DNA from: Chloroflexota bacterium
GTDB lineage: Bacteria > Chloroflexota > Dehalococcoidia > SAR202 > UBA826
Direction: 5' to 3'
NCBI GenBank assembly: GCA_002696685.1
Contig: NZSI01000053.1
Span: 2,676 to 19,561, forward strand
DNA length: 16,886 nucleotides
Shown: positions 5,932 through 14,769 of the stretch, in pieces
Layout of the letters: each line of letters starts with the position of its first letter
Position numbering within the stretch: the first letter of the stretch is position 1
Translations under genes and position numbers: made by a program
The notes under the pieces: model-generated
Database searches by the model: none
Told to the model about the DNA's origin: nothing
Seen by the model: the letters and a program-made list of their open reading frames with translations, nothing else

Positions 5932-6843
5932 TCATCTCCAGTGTTCTGGAACTATCGGAGAAGCGTCCTTTCCAAACATTTCGCCTGTTATCCAGTTTTC
6001 TGCAAACATCCCATCTTTGAAACTGGATCTTTCTGACTCGTGAAGAGTTATCTCTCCAGAGATTGATTCTTCCAAATCAGAAAGTACATCGGGTGAATAT
6101 ATGCCACTCTCGTGGTCTGCCATTATCAATGTATTGGCAGTGACAGACTGAGTATGCCATCTCAGGTTATAGTGCTCTAGTATTGACCCAACCATGTCTA
6201 AATCTGAAGGGTTTGAACGAATATAATCCCCAAATTCGGCCAAAGGATAGGAGTCTGCTCTGTCCATAGATTCGATAGGATCAAATAAATATGCCGGCGT
6301 TGAAATGACCTGAGTAAATGAGTCATGCAAGGCGGCGGCAAGAATTGCATTATCATTCCCCCAAGCCACTACTCTGTTCTTATCTACCTCTGGTCTCGTC
6401 ATTATGTAGTCAGCACCTCTTATCGTGTCAGCGACGATACCCCTATAGACATATGTTTCGGGGCTTTCTATGCCGTCAGTAAGCTGGCCTGGATACATCG
6501 CTGCATAGGGACTGTCTGAATTTCGCATACCGCGACAAGCAAGGGAAAATGTTATATACCTGCTACGAATCTCATTCGAAGTACCCTGGGGAATGATTTC
6601 TAGAACACTTGCATTTTTGGGTACGTAGTAGATTACCGGAAACGGACCGTCACCTTTGGGAATACTGAGATATCCAAAAAGTCTGTAGGGGCCGATACTG
6701 GAAAGTCTGACTCCATATAGATTTGCAAAATCCGTGGAACGCATTGGAATTCGTTCCACCTCAGGAGCAATAGGCACTTCAGCCAGTTCCTTCCCAACGG
6801 TGTACCAAAAGCTGCCAAAATCCGAAGGTCTGGTTTTAGACAT
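5932..6843 (-). CDS. Acetyl-xylan-esterase-family alpha/beta protein with altered catalytic residues
   Basis: This 303-residue paralogue is related to the gene just upstream. Both begin with a '…DF…W…' motif and share a 'Y-x-YRG' segment (131-135), a following 'D…RG-x-D' segment (139-145) and a 'Y-IRSNP' segment (207-212). The nucleophile elbow reads G162-N-D164-N-A, so Asp stands where the paralogue has Ser in GSSQG. The acid position appears to be E245 instead of Asp, and I see no C-terminal G-H-x-H-E like the catalytic His of the paralogue. It is therefore probably not a serine esterase. It could be a non-catalytic partner or use Asp as nucleophile, as haloalkane dehalogenases do, though a usable His is not evident. 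Start ATG has AGGAG six bases upstream, inside the end of the preceding gene, with only 3 bases between the two genes. No frameshift or stop suggests decay. Confidence 0.78.
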   Translation of the reverse strand: MSKTRPSDFGSFWYTVGKELAEVPIAPEVERIPMRSTDFANLYGVRLSSIGPYRLFGYLSIPKGDGPFPVIYYVPKNASVLEIIPQGTSNEIRSRYITFSLACRGMRNSDSPYAAMYPGQLTDGIESPETYVYRGIVADTIRGADYIMTRPEVDKNRVVAWGNDNAILAAALHDSFTQVISTPAYLFDPIESMDRADSYPLAEFGDYIRSNPSDLDMVGSILEHYNLRWHTQSVTANTLIMADHESGIYSPDVLSDLEESISGEITLHESERSSFKDGMFAENWITGEMFGKDASPIVPEHWR

Positions 6844-6846
6844 TTT

Positions 6847-7770
6847 CTACTCCTGACCTAAATGCTTGCCCAAGAATTCATCCACCACTTTGGAATGAAT
6901 GTATCGGCCGGCCTCATGCCCGTGCCCATCATATTCATAAAGCATCTTGTTTACACTACCGATCTGATTAAACAACGCATACCCAGTTTCCGGTGGGCAA
7001 ACATTATCTTGTAACCCGATATTCACGATAATAGGACACTTGATCTTGTCTGCAAACGAGATGCCATCAAAATAAGAGAGCGTCTCTCCCACTATCTGTC
7101 GACTCTCTGGATTAGATCTCAAGTAATCGTTTATTTCCTCGTATGGATAAGTATGAGTCAGCTCAATAGCATCCATATAGCCGCACAGGTATGGCGCGCC
7201 GGCCGCAGCAGCCTTCACTTCCTCCCTCATTGCTGCTGTAGTGATCGTGAGTCCCCCTCCCTGACTGCTGCCAGTCACACCAATCCTTTCGGAGTCAACT
7301 TCCTCTCTAGCAAGCAAAAAATCAATTCCTCGCCAGGCATCACAATAGAACCCTCTGTATGAATATGTATTTCTGTCGACTATTCCGTAAGTAAGTAGTC
7401 CTGGATATCCAGGGTCAAACTGCGACCTGCTCCTTACTTTACCCCTAGGGTTTACAGAGAGACAGGCATAACCTTTTCTGGCCCACTCTCTCGGTATGGG
7501 GGGATCACTTTGGTAGCCGGGGACCAACAGGAGACCGGGAAGATTGCCTGAATGATTCACGGGAACTGCATACCAACCAGATACCCTGATATTATCCAGG
7601 CTATTGAAGTAAACCTCGTAAACCGAGATATCCTTGGTAGACCTAAGTTCATCTAAAACACAGCTGATGCCAATATCTATTTTCTCTAGAGTCTTAATAA
7701 CCTCTTCCCAGTACAAATCAAAATCTTCCGGTTTTTCAACCTTGCATGTGTAGTTAGGATCAGGCGCCAT
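6847..7770 (-). CDS. Acetyl xylan esterase / cephalosporin-C deacetylase family hydrolase
   Basis: This 307-residue alpha/beta hydrolase of the AXE1 family removes acetyl (or other short acyl) groups from sugars or related compounds. Family features: an N-terminal 'FDLYWEEV' (17-24), GWYAVP (65-70), LPGLLLVPGYQSD (77-89), NPRGK (107-111), the segment YSYRGFYCDAWRGIDFL (136-152), nucleophile elbow G167-S-S169-Q-G171, GAPYLC (191-196), acid D255 in LQDNVCPP, and His in GHGHE (282-286; H285 best fits). No signal peptide, so it is probably cytoplasmic, acting on imported substrate. Start ATG has GGGGG nine bases upstream. It is the first gene of the minus-strand cluster. The natural substrate is not determinable from sequence. 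Confidence 0.88.
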   Translation of the reverse strand: MAPDPNYTCKVEKPEDFDLYWEEVIKTLEKIDIGISCVLDELRSTKDISVYEVYFNSLDNIRVSGWYAVPVNHSGNLPGLLLVPGYQSDPPIPREWARKGYACLSVNPRGKVRSRSQFDPGYPGLLTYGIVDRNTYSYRGFYCDAWRGIDFLLAREEVDSERIGVTGSSQGGGLTITTAAMREEVKAAAAGAPYLCGYMDAIELTHTYPYEEINDYLRSNPESRQIVGETLSYFDGISFADKIKCPIIVNIGLQDNVCPPETGYALFNQIGSVNKMLYEYDGHGHEAGRYIHSKVVDEFLGKHLGQE

Positions 7771-7801
7771 AAATTGTGTCCCCCATCAGGTGTTGATCTG
7801 G

Positions 7802-7829
7802 ATTTTACCTGCACCAATTGTCACGTCAA
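7802..7829 (-). promoter_or_regulatory. Candidate sigma-70-type promoter for the esterase operon
   Basis: On the minus strand, TTGACG (7829-7824; five of six) and TAAAAT (7807-7802; five of six) are 16 bases apart. Transcription would start near 7795, giving a leader of about 25 bases before the ATG at 7770. It lies in the 144-base region between divergent genes, where promoters for both must be. Confidence 0.5.
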
Positions 7830-7853
7830 CGCTCCCAGAAATCTCAACAGCAA

Positions 7854-7859
7854 TATAAT
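7854..7859 (+). promoter_or_regulatory. Candidate -10 box for the large membrane-protein gene
   Basis: A perfect TATAAT lies about 55 bases before the ATG at 7915, in the divergent intergenic region. No recognisable -35 element sits 16-18 bases upstream, and there is no TGn extension. In AT-rich DNA this can occur by chance. Confidence 0.25.
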
Positions 7860-7914
7860 TTGAGTCAATTGCATTCGTTAATGATCAACAATCTACCGAA
7901 AAAACTATATAAAA

Positions 7915-10900
7915 ATGAAAATGATTTTCCCTAACAGCTTAATTCCAGCAGGCAAATCGGGAAGATCAAGCACGCTTTTTTGGTCAGCACTTTTTATCAT
8001 CTTAGTCCTTGGAGCGCTCCTAAGGATTTATGGCATTTCTTGGGATGAAGGTTTTTCATATACCCCCCATCCAGATGAGAGGGCAATCCTAATGAAAACC
8101 GGGGAAATAAATTTCCCGCCTCTCGATGACATTGGAAGCCTGTTCGACCCCGAGAAAAGTTCATGGAACCCAAAGTGGTTCCCATACGGATCATTCCCGA
8201 TATATCTGTTGAGATCTGTAGAGGGAATAATCTCAAATTTCAGTGGGCATGAAATTCATGATTTAAGAGTCATAGCAAGATCCCTCTCCGTTTTAGCCGA
8301 TCTGGGAACTATTCTAGGAATAGCCATGTTGGGTAGATCAGCATTCGGTAATCGAGTGGCTATTCTTGCTGCTGGACTTGTTTCGATATCAGTCATCCAC
8401 ATCCAACTCGCCCATTTTTTTGCCTTCGATACTTTTCTAGCTTTCTTTTGCGTTTGGACATTGTTCTTTCTTTTGAAAGTTTTTCGAACGGGAAAAACAT
8501 CAGTATCTGTCATTGCCGGAATTTTAATAGGCCTTGGATTAGCATCAAAAATCAGCCTTATGCCAATTCTTGGTGCTTATATATTCGCCCATTTACTCCA
8601 TGTCTCCACAGTATCAATAGCTTTAGGAGTTAAAGAGTCTGTCATGACTCGGACAATAACCTCTGCTATCTGGGGGTTTATTGCTTTAGGGCTCACTTTT
8701 GTAGTCGTAGAACCATACGCAATCTTAGATTGGGGGCGTTTTACGCATGACATCAAAGAACAATCGGATATGGTCAGGAGAATTAGTGACTACCCGTACA
8801 CCCGGCAATACATAGATACAACGCCTTATCTGTACCAGCTAATACAATTAGGTAGGTGGGGATTAGGTTGGCCTTTGGCACTGCTATCTATCCTGGGAGT
8901 TGGTTGGGCTTGTTTCAAAGGAACATCCCCAAAGGCATGCCTTGTGTTCTTGCTCTTTGCGGTGATAATTCCAGCGGTTATTCTCATACTCAATAACTCC
9001 ATTTTCTATGTGCTTATCGCAGTGACCATCAGCCTTGGTTGTCTTCTGGTCACTTCATTTTTTAGAAATGAATCAGATCGAGTTTCGATTCTTCTTCTAT
9101 CGTGGATTATTCCATACGTTCTAATTACAGGTAGCTTTGATGTAAAGTTCACCAGGTATGCATTACCATTCATACCATTAACCACGCTTTTTGCCTCTGC
9201 GTTCCTTGTCCACTGGGCAACCTCTAGCTCCAACCGTAAAAGGTTCACTGGTGTTACAACTCTCGCAATCACAATACTCATCACTGGGCTATGTGCTATT
9301 TCATTGGTTTCAATTTATTCGGAAAAACATACGGGTGTTCAAGCTTCTGAGTGGCTGAACGATAATGCTCCGTCAGGCTCTCAGATATTGAAGGAGCACT
9401 GGGAGGAAGGACTTCCCAACTTGAGAAATTTTTCTGTCGAAGAACTCGCAATATATGAGACAGACAGCAAATTCAAAATTCAAAAAATATCTGAAAAACT
9501 ATCTAACAGCGACTACTTGGTCATCTATAGCAATAGACTATACGGAACAGTAACACGGCTAAAAGACCGCTACCCACTTATGATCGGGTACTACAATGCA
9601 CTCTTCACGGGGCAATTGGGTTACGAACCCGTATTTATAGGCACTTCTCATCTAAATCTAATGGGATTTTCTTTCAAAGAAGATACATTCACCAGACCTA
9701 ACCTCCCGGATCCAGGAATACTCCACGGTCAAGACAGCTCCAAGGGTCTGAACGCTGGGTTTGCAGATGAAAGTTTTTCAGTATACGACCATCCAAAGGT
9801 CATGATTTTCGAAAATATATCCCAATTTTCTGAGCTAGAAATAAAGGAGACCATACATTCAGTAACCAATAGGCTGGTCCCTTCAGACTATCAATCACAG
9901 AGCCGGCAACATTTAGAAGAAAAAAACCTGGCTGACGAAAATATCCTCATGATGGAACTATGGATGTCTCAGGCGCAGCAAGAAGGAGGTACCTGGAGCG
10001 AGATTTTCACTACAAATCCAGTAATCACCAGAATACCAGCCCTAATCTGGATTCTCTCCGTAGAATTCATAGCCTTATTGGCGTTTCCAATCGGGTTTGT
10101 AGTATTCAACGGGCTTATAAGTCGTGGGTTCCTTTTGATGAAAGTAATGGGTATCTTGATAGTGTCATTTGTTGCCTGGATACTAGCAAGCTTACATATC
10201 GTTACATTTGGAAGCTTGGCTGTCTGGATAGGCGTCGGGACGCTGACCGTTATGTCTTCCTTTATCGCTTATTGCAACAAGGATGACATAGTCCTGTTTA
10301 TTAAAAGCAAGTGGAAAGACATTGCTTTATTGGAAGCCATATTTCTCATAGCGTTTTTTGCTTTCTTAGTGATTCGTATGGCGAACCCTGACCTCTGGCA
10401 CCCTTACCGTGGTGGCGAAAAACCGATGGATATCGGCTATCTGAACGCGGTGGTGAAATCAAGTTATATGCCTCCCTACGACCCGTGGTTTTCAGGAGGC
10501 TTTCTGAATTACTACTACTGGGGGCAGCTGGTAGTGGCGTGTTTTATACATCTGACAGGGATCGCAACAGAAATAGCCTATAACCTTGCAATCCCAACTT
10601 TGTTCGCGTTAACGGTGGGAGGAGCTTTCACAATTGGAGCAAATCTTGTTAAGAAGCCACCCATTAATATCCAATTAACTAATCTATCAGGAACCTCCAT
10701 AACAAAAATTGGCTGGCTTACTGGGACTGCAGCAGTGGTTTTTGTCTGTATCGCTGGAAACTTTAACGGACTGTATCAGGCAGTAATTCTTTTGAAAAAC
10801 AGGTTGTTCCACGGCATAACAGGTGGACAATTCGACTTCTGGCAGAGTAGCCGAATGATGGCTCCCGACCCTCCAGGTTTTGAAATAACTGAATTCCCTT

Positions 10901-12396
10901 TCTTCACCTTCCTTTTCGCGGATTTACATGCACACCTAATATCTATTCCGTTCACTTTACTTATCCTGGGATTAGGTATGGCGGTGTTCCTTGCTCCCCA
11001 CAAGCATTCGAAGAAAAGATTTCAACTGCCAGAAGAATTTATAAGGTTATCAATACTGGGGCTCGCCATCGGGTCGCTCAGAGTAATAAATACTTGGGAT
11101 CTCCCCACGTATGTGCTCATATCCTTCTTCTGCGTTGGTATTGGACAACTTGTACGTCACGGAGGCCTGAGCATTCTACCAATAGGAATAGCTTTGTTGA
11201 AATCCGGCTATACCTGTTTGATAGCTTTTGTTGCTTTCCTTCCTTATCACCTAGCAAGTATCACTTTTTTTACTGATTTTCAATCCACCACAAATATGAC
11301 TACTTTAGGACAAATACTTTCAATAAACGGATTATTTATTTTCGTAATTTCATCAGGATGCGTTTATCTCTTAAAACACCGACTAAGAAACTTCGTCACA
11401 TACCTAAAATCACTTGTCATCACAGTGATTAACCATAAAGATCTTACCGCTACAAAAGTCATTGGATTAACAATATTGCTTTTGTCAGTTGGCTACTTGT
11501 TAACGTTTATAGGTACAGGAAAATTAGGTGGTGCAATACCTATCTCATTGGGACTTATTTTGATTTTATCCATAAGCCTTTTTTCTAGCCCTTTCTCCGA
11601 ACATAGCCACCTTCCGGTCAGAATTTTTTCTCATTTGCTCGCAATAATCGGCCTGGGGCTCCTAATTTTCGTAGACATATGGAGACTCGAGGGAGATATA
11701 GACCGAATGAACACTGTGTTCAAGTTCTACGGTCAAGCATGGATTCTCCTAGGAATTGCGTCCAGCTATTTCCTATACAGAGCCATCTTAAAAATACCCG
11801 ACCTAGCTCCCTCCTTACGATGGACTTGGGTTGGAATAACAATATGTTTAGTCGCGGTAAGCCTGATTTATCCAGTAATGGGAACGAGGGACAGGATTCG
11901 GGATAGTTTCGAGGACGGAGATAGGCAGTTCACCCTGAACGGATACTTTTATATGGCCGAAGCAATATATAGAGACCCAGAAGGAACTATTGATTTGGGC
12001 TCTGACATGGTCGGAATCGATTGGCTGCGAAAAAACATATCCGGATCACCCGTGATAGTAGAGGGTGTTACCCCTACATATAGGTGGGGAGGTCGCGTCT
12101 CCATTCATACAGGTCTGCCGACAGTAGTAGGTTGGAAATGGCATCAAGAGCAACAAAGATGGGGACAGCGCGAACTGGTAAGTGAGAGAATAAGAGATGT
12201 AGAAGCAATCTATTCAGAACCGGAACTAGCAAGTAATTTACTAGATAAATACGGCGTAGAATATGTCTACATAGGCCAAGTGGAAGAACTTTATTATCCT
12301 GCTGAGGGAATTGAAAGTCTTCGGTCAGGGCTTGAAGGAAAACTTCAGTCTGTATACATTTCTGAGCACGTTGATATTATGAAAGTTCTGCGATAA
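7915..12396 (+). CDS. Giant integral membrane protein: GT39-like glycosyltransferase half fused to a DUF2298 ('YYY') half
   Basis: This 1493-residue protein has many hydrophobic membrane segments, more than twenty by eye. The N-terminal half resembles GT-C/GT39 mannosyltransferase-type proteins: a first membrane helix (about 22-40), then an outer loop with WDE (43-45) and HPDE (52-55), where this fold keeps its catalytic acid. Residues about 480-690 form a soluble region. The second half is DUF2298 (Chlor_Arch_YYY): NPDLWHPYRGGEKP at 824-837, then PPYDPW, GGFLNYYYWGQ with Y866-Y868, MMAPDPPGF and DLHAHLISIPF. The C-terminal soluble tail (from about 1375) has PVIVEG and YIGQVEE. It may transfer a sugar from a lipid carrier to a cell-envelope acceptor, which is inference from the GT-C part. 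No strong ribosome-binding site precedes the ATG at 7915; ATG 7921 is also possible. It seems to be transcribed alone. Confidence 0.83.
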   Translation: MKMIFPNSLIPAGKSGRSSTLFWSALFIILVLGALLRIYGISWDEGFSYTPHPDERAILMKTGEINFPPLDDIGSLFDPEKSSWNPKWFPYGSFPIYLLRSVEGIISNFSGHEIHDLRVIARSLSVLADLGTILGIAMLGRSAFGNRVAILAAGLVSISVIHIQLAHFFAFDTFLAFFCVWTLFFLLKVFRTGKTSVSVIAGILIGLGLASKISLMPILGAYIFAHLLHVSTVSIALGVKESVMTRTITSAIWGFIALGLTFVVVEPYAILDWGRFTHDIKEQSDMVRRISDYPYTRQYIDTTPYLYQLIQLGRWGLGWPLALLSILGVGWACFKGTSPKACLVFLLFAVIIPAVILILNNSIFYVLIAVTISLGCLLVTSFFRNESDRVSILLLSWIIPYVLITGSFDVKFTRYALPFIPLTTLFASAFLVHWATSSSNRKRFTGVTTLAITILITGLCAISLVSIYSEKHTGVQASEWLNDNAPSGSQILKEHWEEGLPNLRNFSVEELAIYETDSKFKIQKISEKLSNSDYLVIYSNRLYGTVTRLKDRYPLMIGYYNALFTGQLGYEPVFIGTSHLNLMGFSFKEDTFTRPNLPDPGILHGQDSSKGLNAGFADESFSVYDHPKVMIFENISQFSELEIKETIHSVTNRLVPSDYQSQSRQHLEEKNLADENILMMELWMSQAQQEGGTWSEIFTTNPVITRIPALIWILSVEFIALLAFPIGFVVFNGLISRGFLLMKVMGILIVSFVAWILASLHIVTFGSLAVWIGVGTLTVMSSFIAYCNKDDIVLFIKSKWKDIALLEAIFLIAFFAFLVIRMANPDLWHPYRGGEKPMDIGYLNAVVKSSYMPPYDPWFSGGFLNYYYWGQLVVACFIHLTGIATEIAYNLAIPTLFALTVGGAFTIGANLVKKPPINIQLTNLSGTSITKIGWLTGTAAVVFVCIAGNFNGLYQAVILLKNRLFHGITGGQFDFWQSSRMMAPDPPGFEITEFPFFTFLFADLHAHLISIPFTLLILGLGMAVFLAPHKHSKKRFQLPEEFIRLSILGLAIGSLRVINTWDLPTYVLISFFCVGIGQLVRHGGLSILPIGIALLKSGYTCLIAFVAFLPYHLASITFFTDFQSTTNMTTLGQILSINGLFIFVISSGCVYLLKHRLRNFVTYLKSLVITVINHKDLTATKVIGLTILLLSVGYLLTFIGTGKLGGAIPISLGLILILSISLFSSPFSEHSHLPVRIFSHLLAIIGLGLLIFVDIWRLEGDIDRMNTVFKFYGQAWILLGIASSYFLYRAILKIPDLAPSLRWTWVGITICLVAVSLIYPVMGTRDRIRDSFEDGDRQFTLNGYFYMAEAIYRDPEGTIDLGSDMVGIDWLRKNISGSPVIVEGVTPTYRWGGRVSIHTGLPTVVGWKWHQEQQRWGQRELVSERIRDVEAIYSEPELASNLLDKYGVEYVYIGQVEELYYPAEGIESLRSGLEGKLQSVYISEHVDIMKVLR

Positions 12397-12416
12397 GTAT
12401 TCATTGCAACAATTCT

Positions 12417-13274
12417 TCAACCCGAATTCACCTCATTAAACAAATTATTATGCCGGGAGTGTAGATATCGAGAAGAAAGAAAAGTCAGGGGTTTCCTCGC
12501 AGCCGAAAACTGATCACGAAGAACCGAAAAAACATCGGTCAGTTCAAGAACACCAGCAGTGGGGTGTTCTTCAGCAAGCCTGTAAAACCGTCTCCCCTCA
12601 CTTTCGTATTCCTCAAGACTACGACGCCTTTTTCTAGTGAAGTTCGTTCTAGAGTGAGCGCGGGATTTAAAATTAGAATTGAAGGTGCTTTTGGAAGAGT
12701 ATGTAGAGTCACGAAAGAACCCAGTCAAAAATAAACAAACATCACCAATCCTCTTGTAATAGGAAAACCTCTCGGACTCGTCCACACGTGCGGCAAAATC
12801 TATCAGGCTATCGACATCCATGTCGTTGTACCTGACCCGACGCCGGATGCCTTTCCTTACCCGAATAGGAACAACAAAACTGCGAATTCTAGTGAACGAA
12901 GCGAGCATGTTCGCTAGATATTCCAGAACATTAGGAGTGTCAAGAAATCCGGCAACTTTCCCCGTATCAAACACTGGGATATTCCTTCTTCCTTCACGTT
13001 CAATGGTATATGTGGAGGAGCCCAGGTCTCTCTGCGCTCTTCTTAGCAAAACTTCAAAATAAAGTGAGGGTGATATTTTTAGGAAAGACTCGTTATCGTT
13101 AATGACCTGAGAAAACACGCGCTCATCTGACACAATTACTTTCCTGTATTCGGGATCATTCCTGATTGCCTCCCGAACTAAGGGAGCATTAGCTGCCCGG
13201 GGAACGACTACAGCAACTAAAAATTCAAGATCACGATCGGTGAAGTCCAAATATACAGGTTTCTGATTCACCAT
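12417..13274 (-). CDS. Conserved-looking protein of unknown function, basic Arg/Ser-rich linker
   Basis: I cannot assign this 285-residue protein to a named family. It has no signal peptide or convincing membrane helix. The N-terminal part (1-190) looks folded and mainly helical, with segments ISPSLYFEVLLRRA (67-80), NVLEYLANMLASFTR (115-129) and YYKRIGDVCLFLTGFF (172-187). A low-complexity linker (about 190-219) rich in Ser, Asn, Arg and Lys ends in RKRRR, and a helical C-terminal part (220-275) follows. The high Arg content and basic linker would suit contact with nucleic acid or membrane phosphates, but this is speculation. Start ATG has GGAGG five bases upstream; GTG as second codon is an alternative. 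It converges with the membrane-protein gene (20 bases between stops) and diverges from the CoA-transferase operon. The gene is intact, with a good ribosome-binding site, so it is very likely real. Confidence 0.7.
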   Translation of the reverse strand: MVNQKPVYLDFTDRDLEFLVAVVVPRAANAPLVREAIRNDPEYRKVIVSDERVFSQVINDNESFLKISPSLYFEVLLRRAQRDLGSSTYTIEREGRRNIPVFDTGKVAGFLDTPNVLEYLANMLASFTRIRSFVVPIRVRKGIRRRVRYNDMDVDSLIDFAARVDESERFSYYKRIGDVCLFLTGFFRDSTYSSKSTFNSNFKSRAHSRTNFTRKRRRSLEEYESEGRRFYRLAEEHPTAGVLELTDVFSVLRDQFSAARKPLTFLSSRYLHSRHNNLFNEVNSG

Positions 13275-13428
13275 GCTGCCCTCCGCATGAATCTTTCAGA
13301 ACTACAGAACCACCCTCCACTCATCAACCTTTTGCGGCAATATTACACTGAGAACTTACGCTATGCCATACGAAAAATGATGGAATTTGAGACGTTGATT
13401 AATTCCCGTAGAATCTGCAATATAAATT

Positions 13429-13440
13429 ATCCTTAAGGAT
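13429..13440. repeat. 12-base perfect palindrome in the divergent intergenic region
   Basis: ATCCTTAAGGAT is its own reverse complement and is followed at once by GGTCACC, which is symmetrical around its central base. It lies 16 bases before the candidate -35 box of the CoA-transferase operon, a plausible place for a regulator. It could also be chance. The rest of the 274-base region 13275-13548 holds the promoter given separately and nothing else I can identify. Confidence 0.3.
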
Positions 13441-13455
13441 GGTCACCTTACGGAA

Positions 13456-13484
13456 TTGACACTCTTACTACGCCCCGAGACAAT
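13456..13484 (+). promoter_or_regulatory. Candidate promoter of the CoA-transferase operon
   Basis: A perfect TTGACA (13456-13461) is followed after 17 bases by GACAAT (13479-13484; four of six with TATAAT). The predicted transcript would start near 13491, some 55-60 bases before the TTG start of the first CoA-transferase. Confidence 0.42.
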
Positions 13485-13548
13485 GTCGCTCATACCAAAT
13501 ACGTTTAACTAAAAATTCCAATTTCAACCGCTAGGAGTTATTCCACTC

Positions 13549-14769
13549 TTGCCGTACACTGCTCTGCAAAAATTCACCGTCTTGGACTTGTCCGACAGAT
13601 TAGCAGGTTCATTTTGTGCCAAAACACTAGGGCTCTACGGGTGTGAAGTAATCAAAATCGAGCCTACTTCAGGAGACCTAACGCGCAAATGGAGCGACAG
13701 TCCGAACTCGTCTGAGCCTGGAGACAGCCCACTGTTTCATCATCTGAATGCTGGGAAAAAAAGTGTCACACTAAATTTAGATTCCCCGGAAGGACGGGAT
13801 ATTTTAGATATATTAATTCAAAAATCTGGCATATTAATTGAAACCTTCCAACCTGGAAAAATGGAATCGCTAGGATTTTCCTATAAATCTATATCCAGTA
13901 CCAATCCCGGCTTGATCATGACATCCGTAACCCCGTACGGGCAAACCGGACCACACAGTGAATTTGACTACACAGAATTAACTGTTTTTGCGATGTCAGG
14001 CGCTATGCATAGAGAAGGGCTTCCAAACAGATACCCTATACGATACGGGGCAGAAGTCGCTCAGTACTATTCAGGAAACCTGGCAGCAGCTGCAACTGTA
14101 TCGGCACTCTTAAAATTTTTAAGAAAAGGAAAAGGTGACTGGCTAGATATATCAATCCAAGAATGCATGGCAGGGCATCCTCATCAGATAGGTAGAAGAG
14201 CACCCTTTATATATTCCGGTGAGCTTGATCCCAGGGAACAACCTAGAATTTCCGCCTCGGGCACAAGGGAACCATACGCCGTGGGCAGTTTCCATTGTAA
14301 GGATGGTTTTATGAGCTTTCTACCACTTGGAGCACGGATGTGGCCTAATATAGCCAGAATGATTGATCGTGAGGATCTTATAAGTAACCCTTTATTTCAT
14401 GACTCTGACAAAAGGACCTCTAACAGGATAGAACTAGAATCTATATTCCAAGGTTGGTTGAACGAACGTACCCGCCAAGAAATATTTGAAGCAATCCAAG
14501 AAGCAGGTATACCTGGCTCTCCCATACTCAGAAGCGACGAAGTAATGGAAAATGAGCAATTCCTAGACAGAGAATATTTCACCCTCGTGGATCACCCCCA
14601 ACAAGGTGCGATAAAGCTGACTGGAGATCCCTTTCGGTTGTCTGCAGTGGATAAAATGCCCTTAAGACCTGCTCCTCTTCTTGGGGAACACACTGAGCAA
14701 GTTCTGACAGAAATGATCGGTATCGACACAAACCAAGTGATGTCGCTGAGAGAAAGAGGAATAGTTTGA
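13549..14769 (+). CDS. CaiB/BaiF-family CoA-transferase, subunit lacking the usual catalytic Asp
   Basis: This 406-residue protein belongs to the class III (CaiB/BaiF, formyl-CoA transferase-like) CoA-transferases, which move CoA between organic acids and work as interlocked dimers. Family features are VLDLSDRLAG (11-20), CEVIKIEP (32-39), GDLTR (42-46), a nucleotide-contact segment HLNAGKKSVTLNLDSPEGR (65-83), ETFQPGKMESLG (98-109), and TSVTPYGQTGP (125-135). Where formyl-CoA transferase has its catalytic Asp (GDSNSG context), this sequence reads AQYYSG with Gln at 172. The gene therefore looks competent to fold but not to form the usual acyl-aspartyl intermediate. Start TTG has AGGAG 11 bases upstream, a rather long spacing. 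It overlaps the next CaiB gene by four bases. A heteromeric enzyme is likely; substrates unknown. Confidence 0.87.
   Translation: MPYTALQKFTVLDLSDRLAGSFCAKTLGLYGCEVIKIEPTSGDLTRKWSDSPNSSEPGDSPLFHHLNAGKKSVTLNLDSPEGRDILDILIQKSGILIETFQPGKMESLGFSYKSISSTNPGLIMTSVTPYGQTGPHSEFDYTELTVFAMSGAMHREGLPNRYPIRYGAEVAQYYSGNLAAAATVSALLKFLRKGKGDWLDISIQECMAGHPHQIGRRAPFIYSGELDPREQPRISASGTREPYAVGSFHCKDGFMSFLPLGARMWPNIARMIDREDLISNPLFHDSDKRTSNRIELESIFQGWLNERTRQEIFEAIQEAGIPGSPILRSDEVMENEQFLDREYFTLVDHPQQGAIKLTGDPFRLSAVDKMPLRPAPLLGEHTEQVLTEMIGIDTNQVMSLRERGIV

Noticed and set aside
5932..5934. TGA ending the esterase-like paralogue as selenocysteine
   Set aside because: Only ten codons follow before TAG, they match nothing, and they contain the ribosome-binding site of the SDR gene.
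7997..9284. Minus-strand open frames inside the large membrane-protein gene
   Set aside because: They are short, overlap one long coherent coding frame, have no family-like sequence and are antisense shadows.
12417..12419. TGA ending the unknown 285-residue gene as selenocysteine
   Set aside because: Read-through would run antisense into the membrane-protein gene, with no recognisable sequence and no hairpin.
14767..14769. TGA ending the first CoA-transferase as selenocysteine
   Set aside because: The protein already has its full family C-terminus, TAA follows after 12 codons, and the TTGA overlap is a normal coupled junction.
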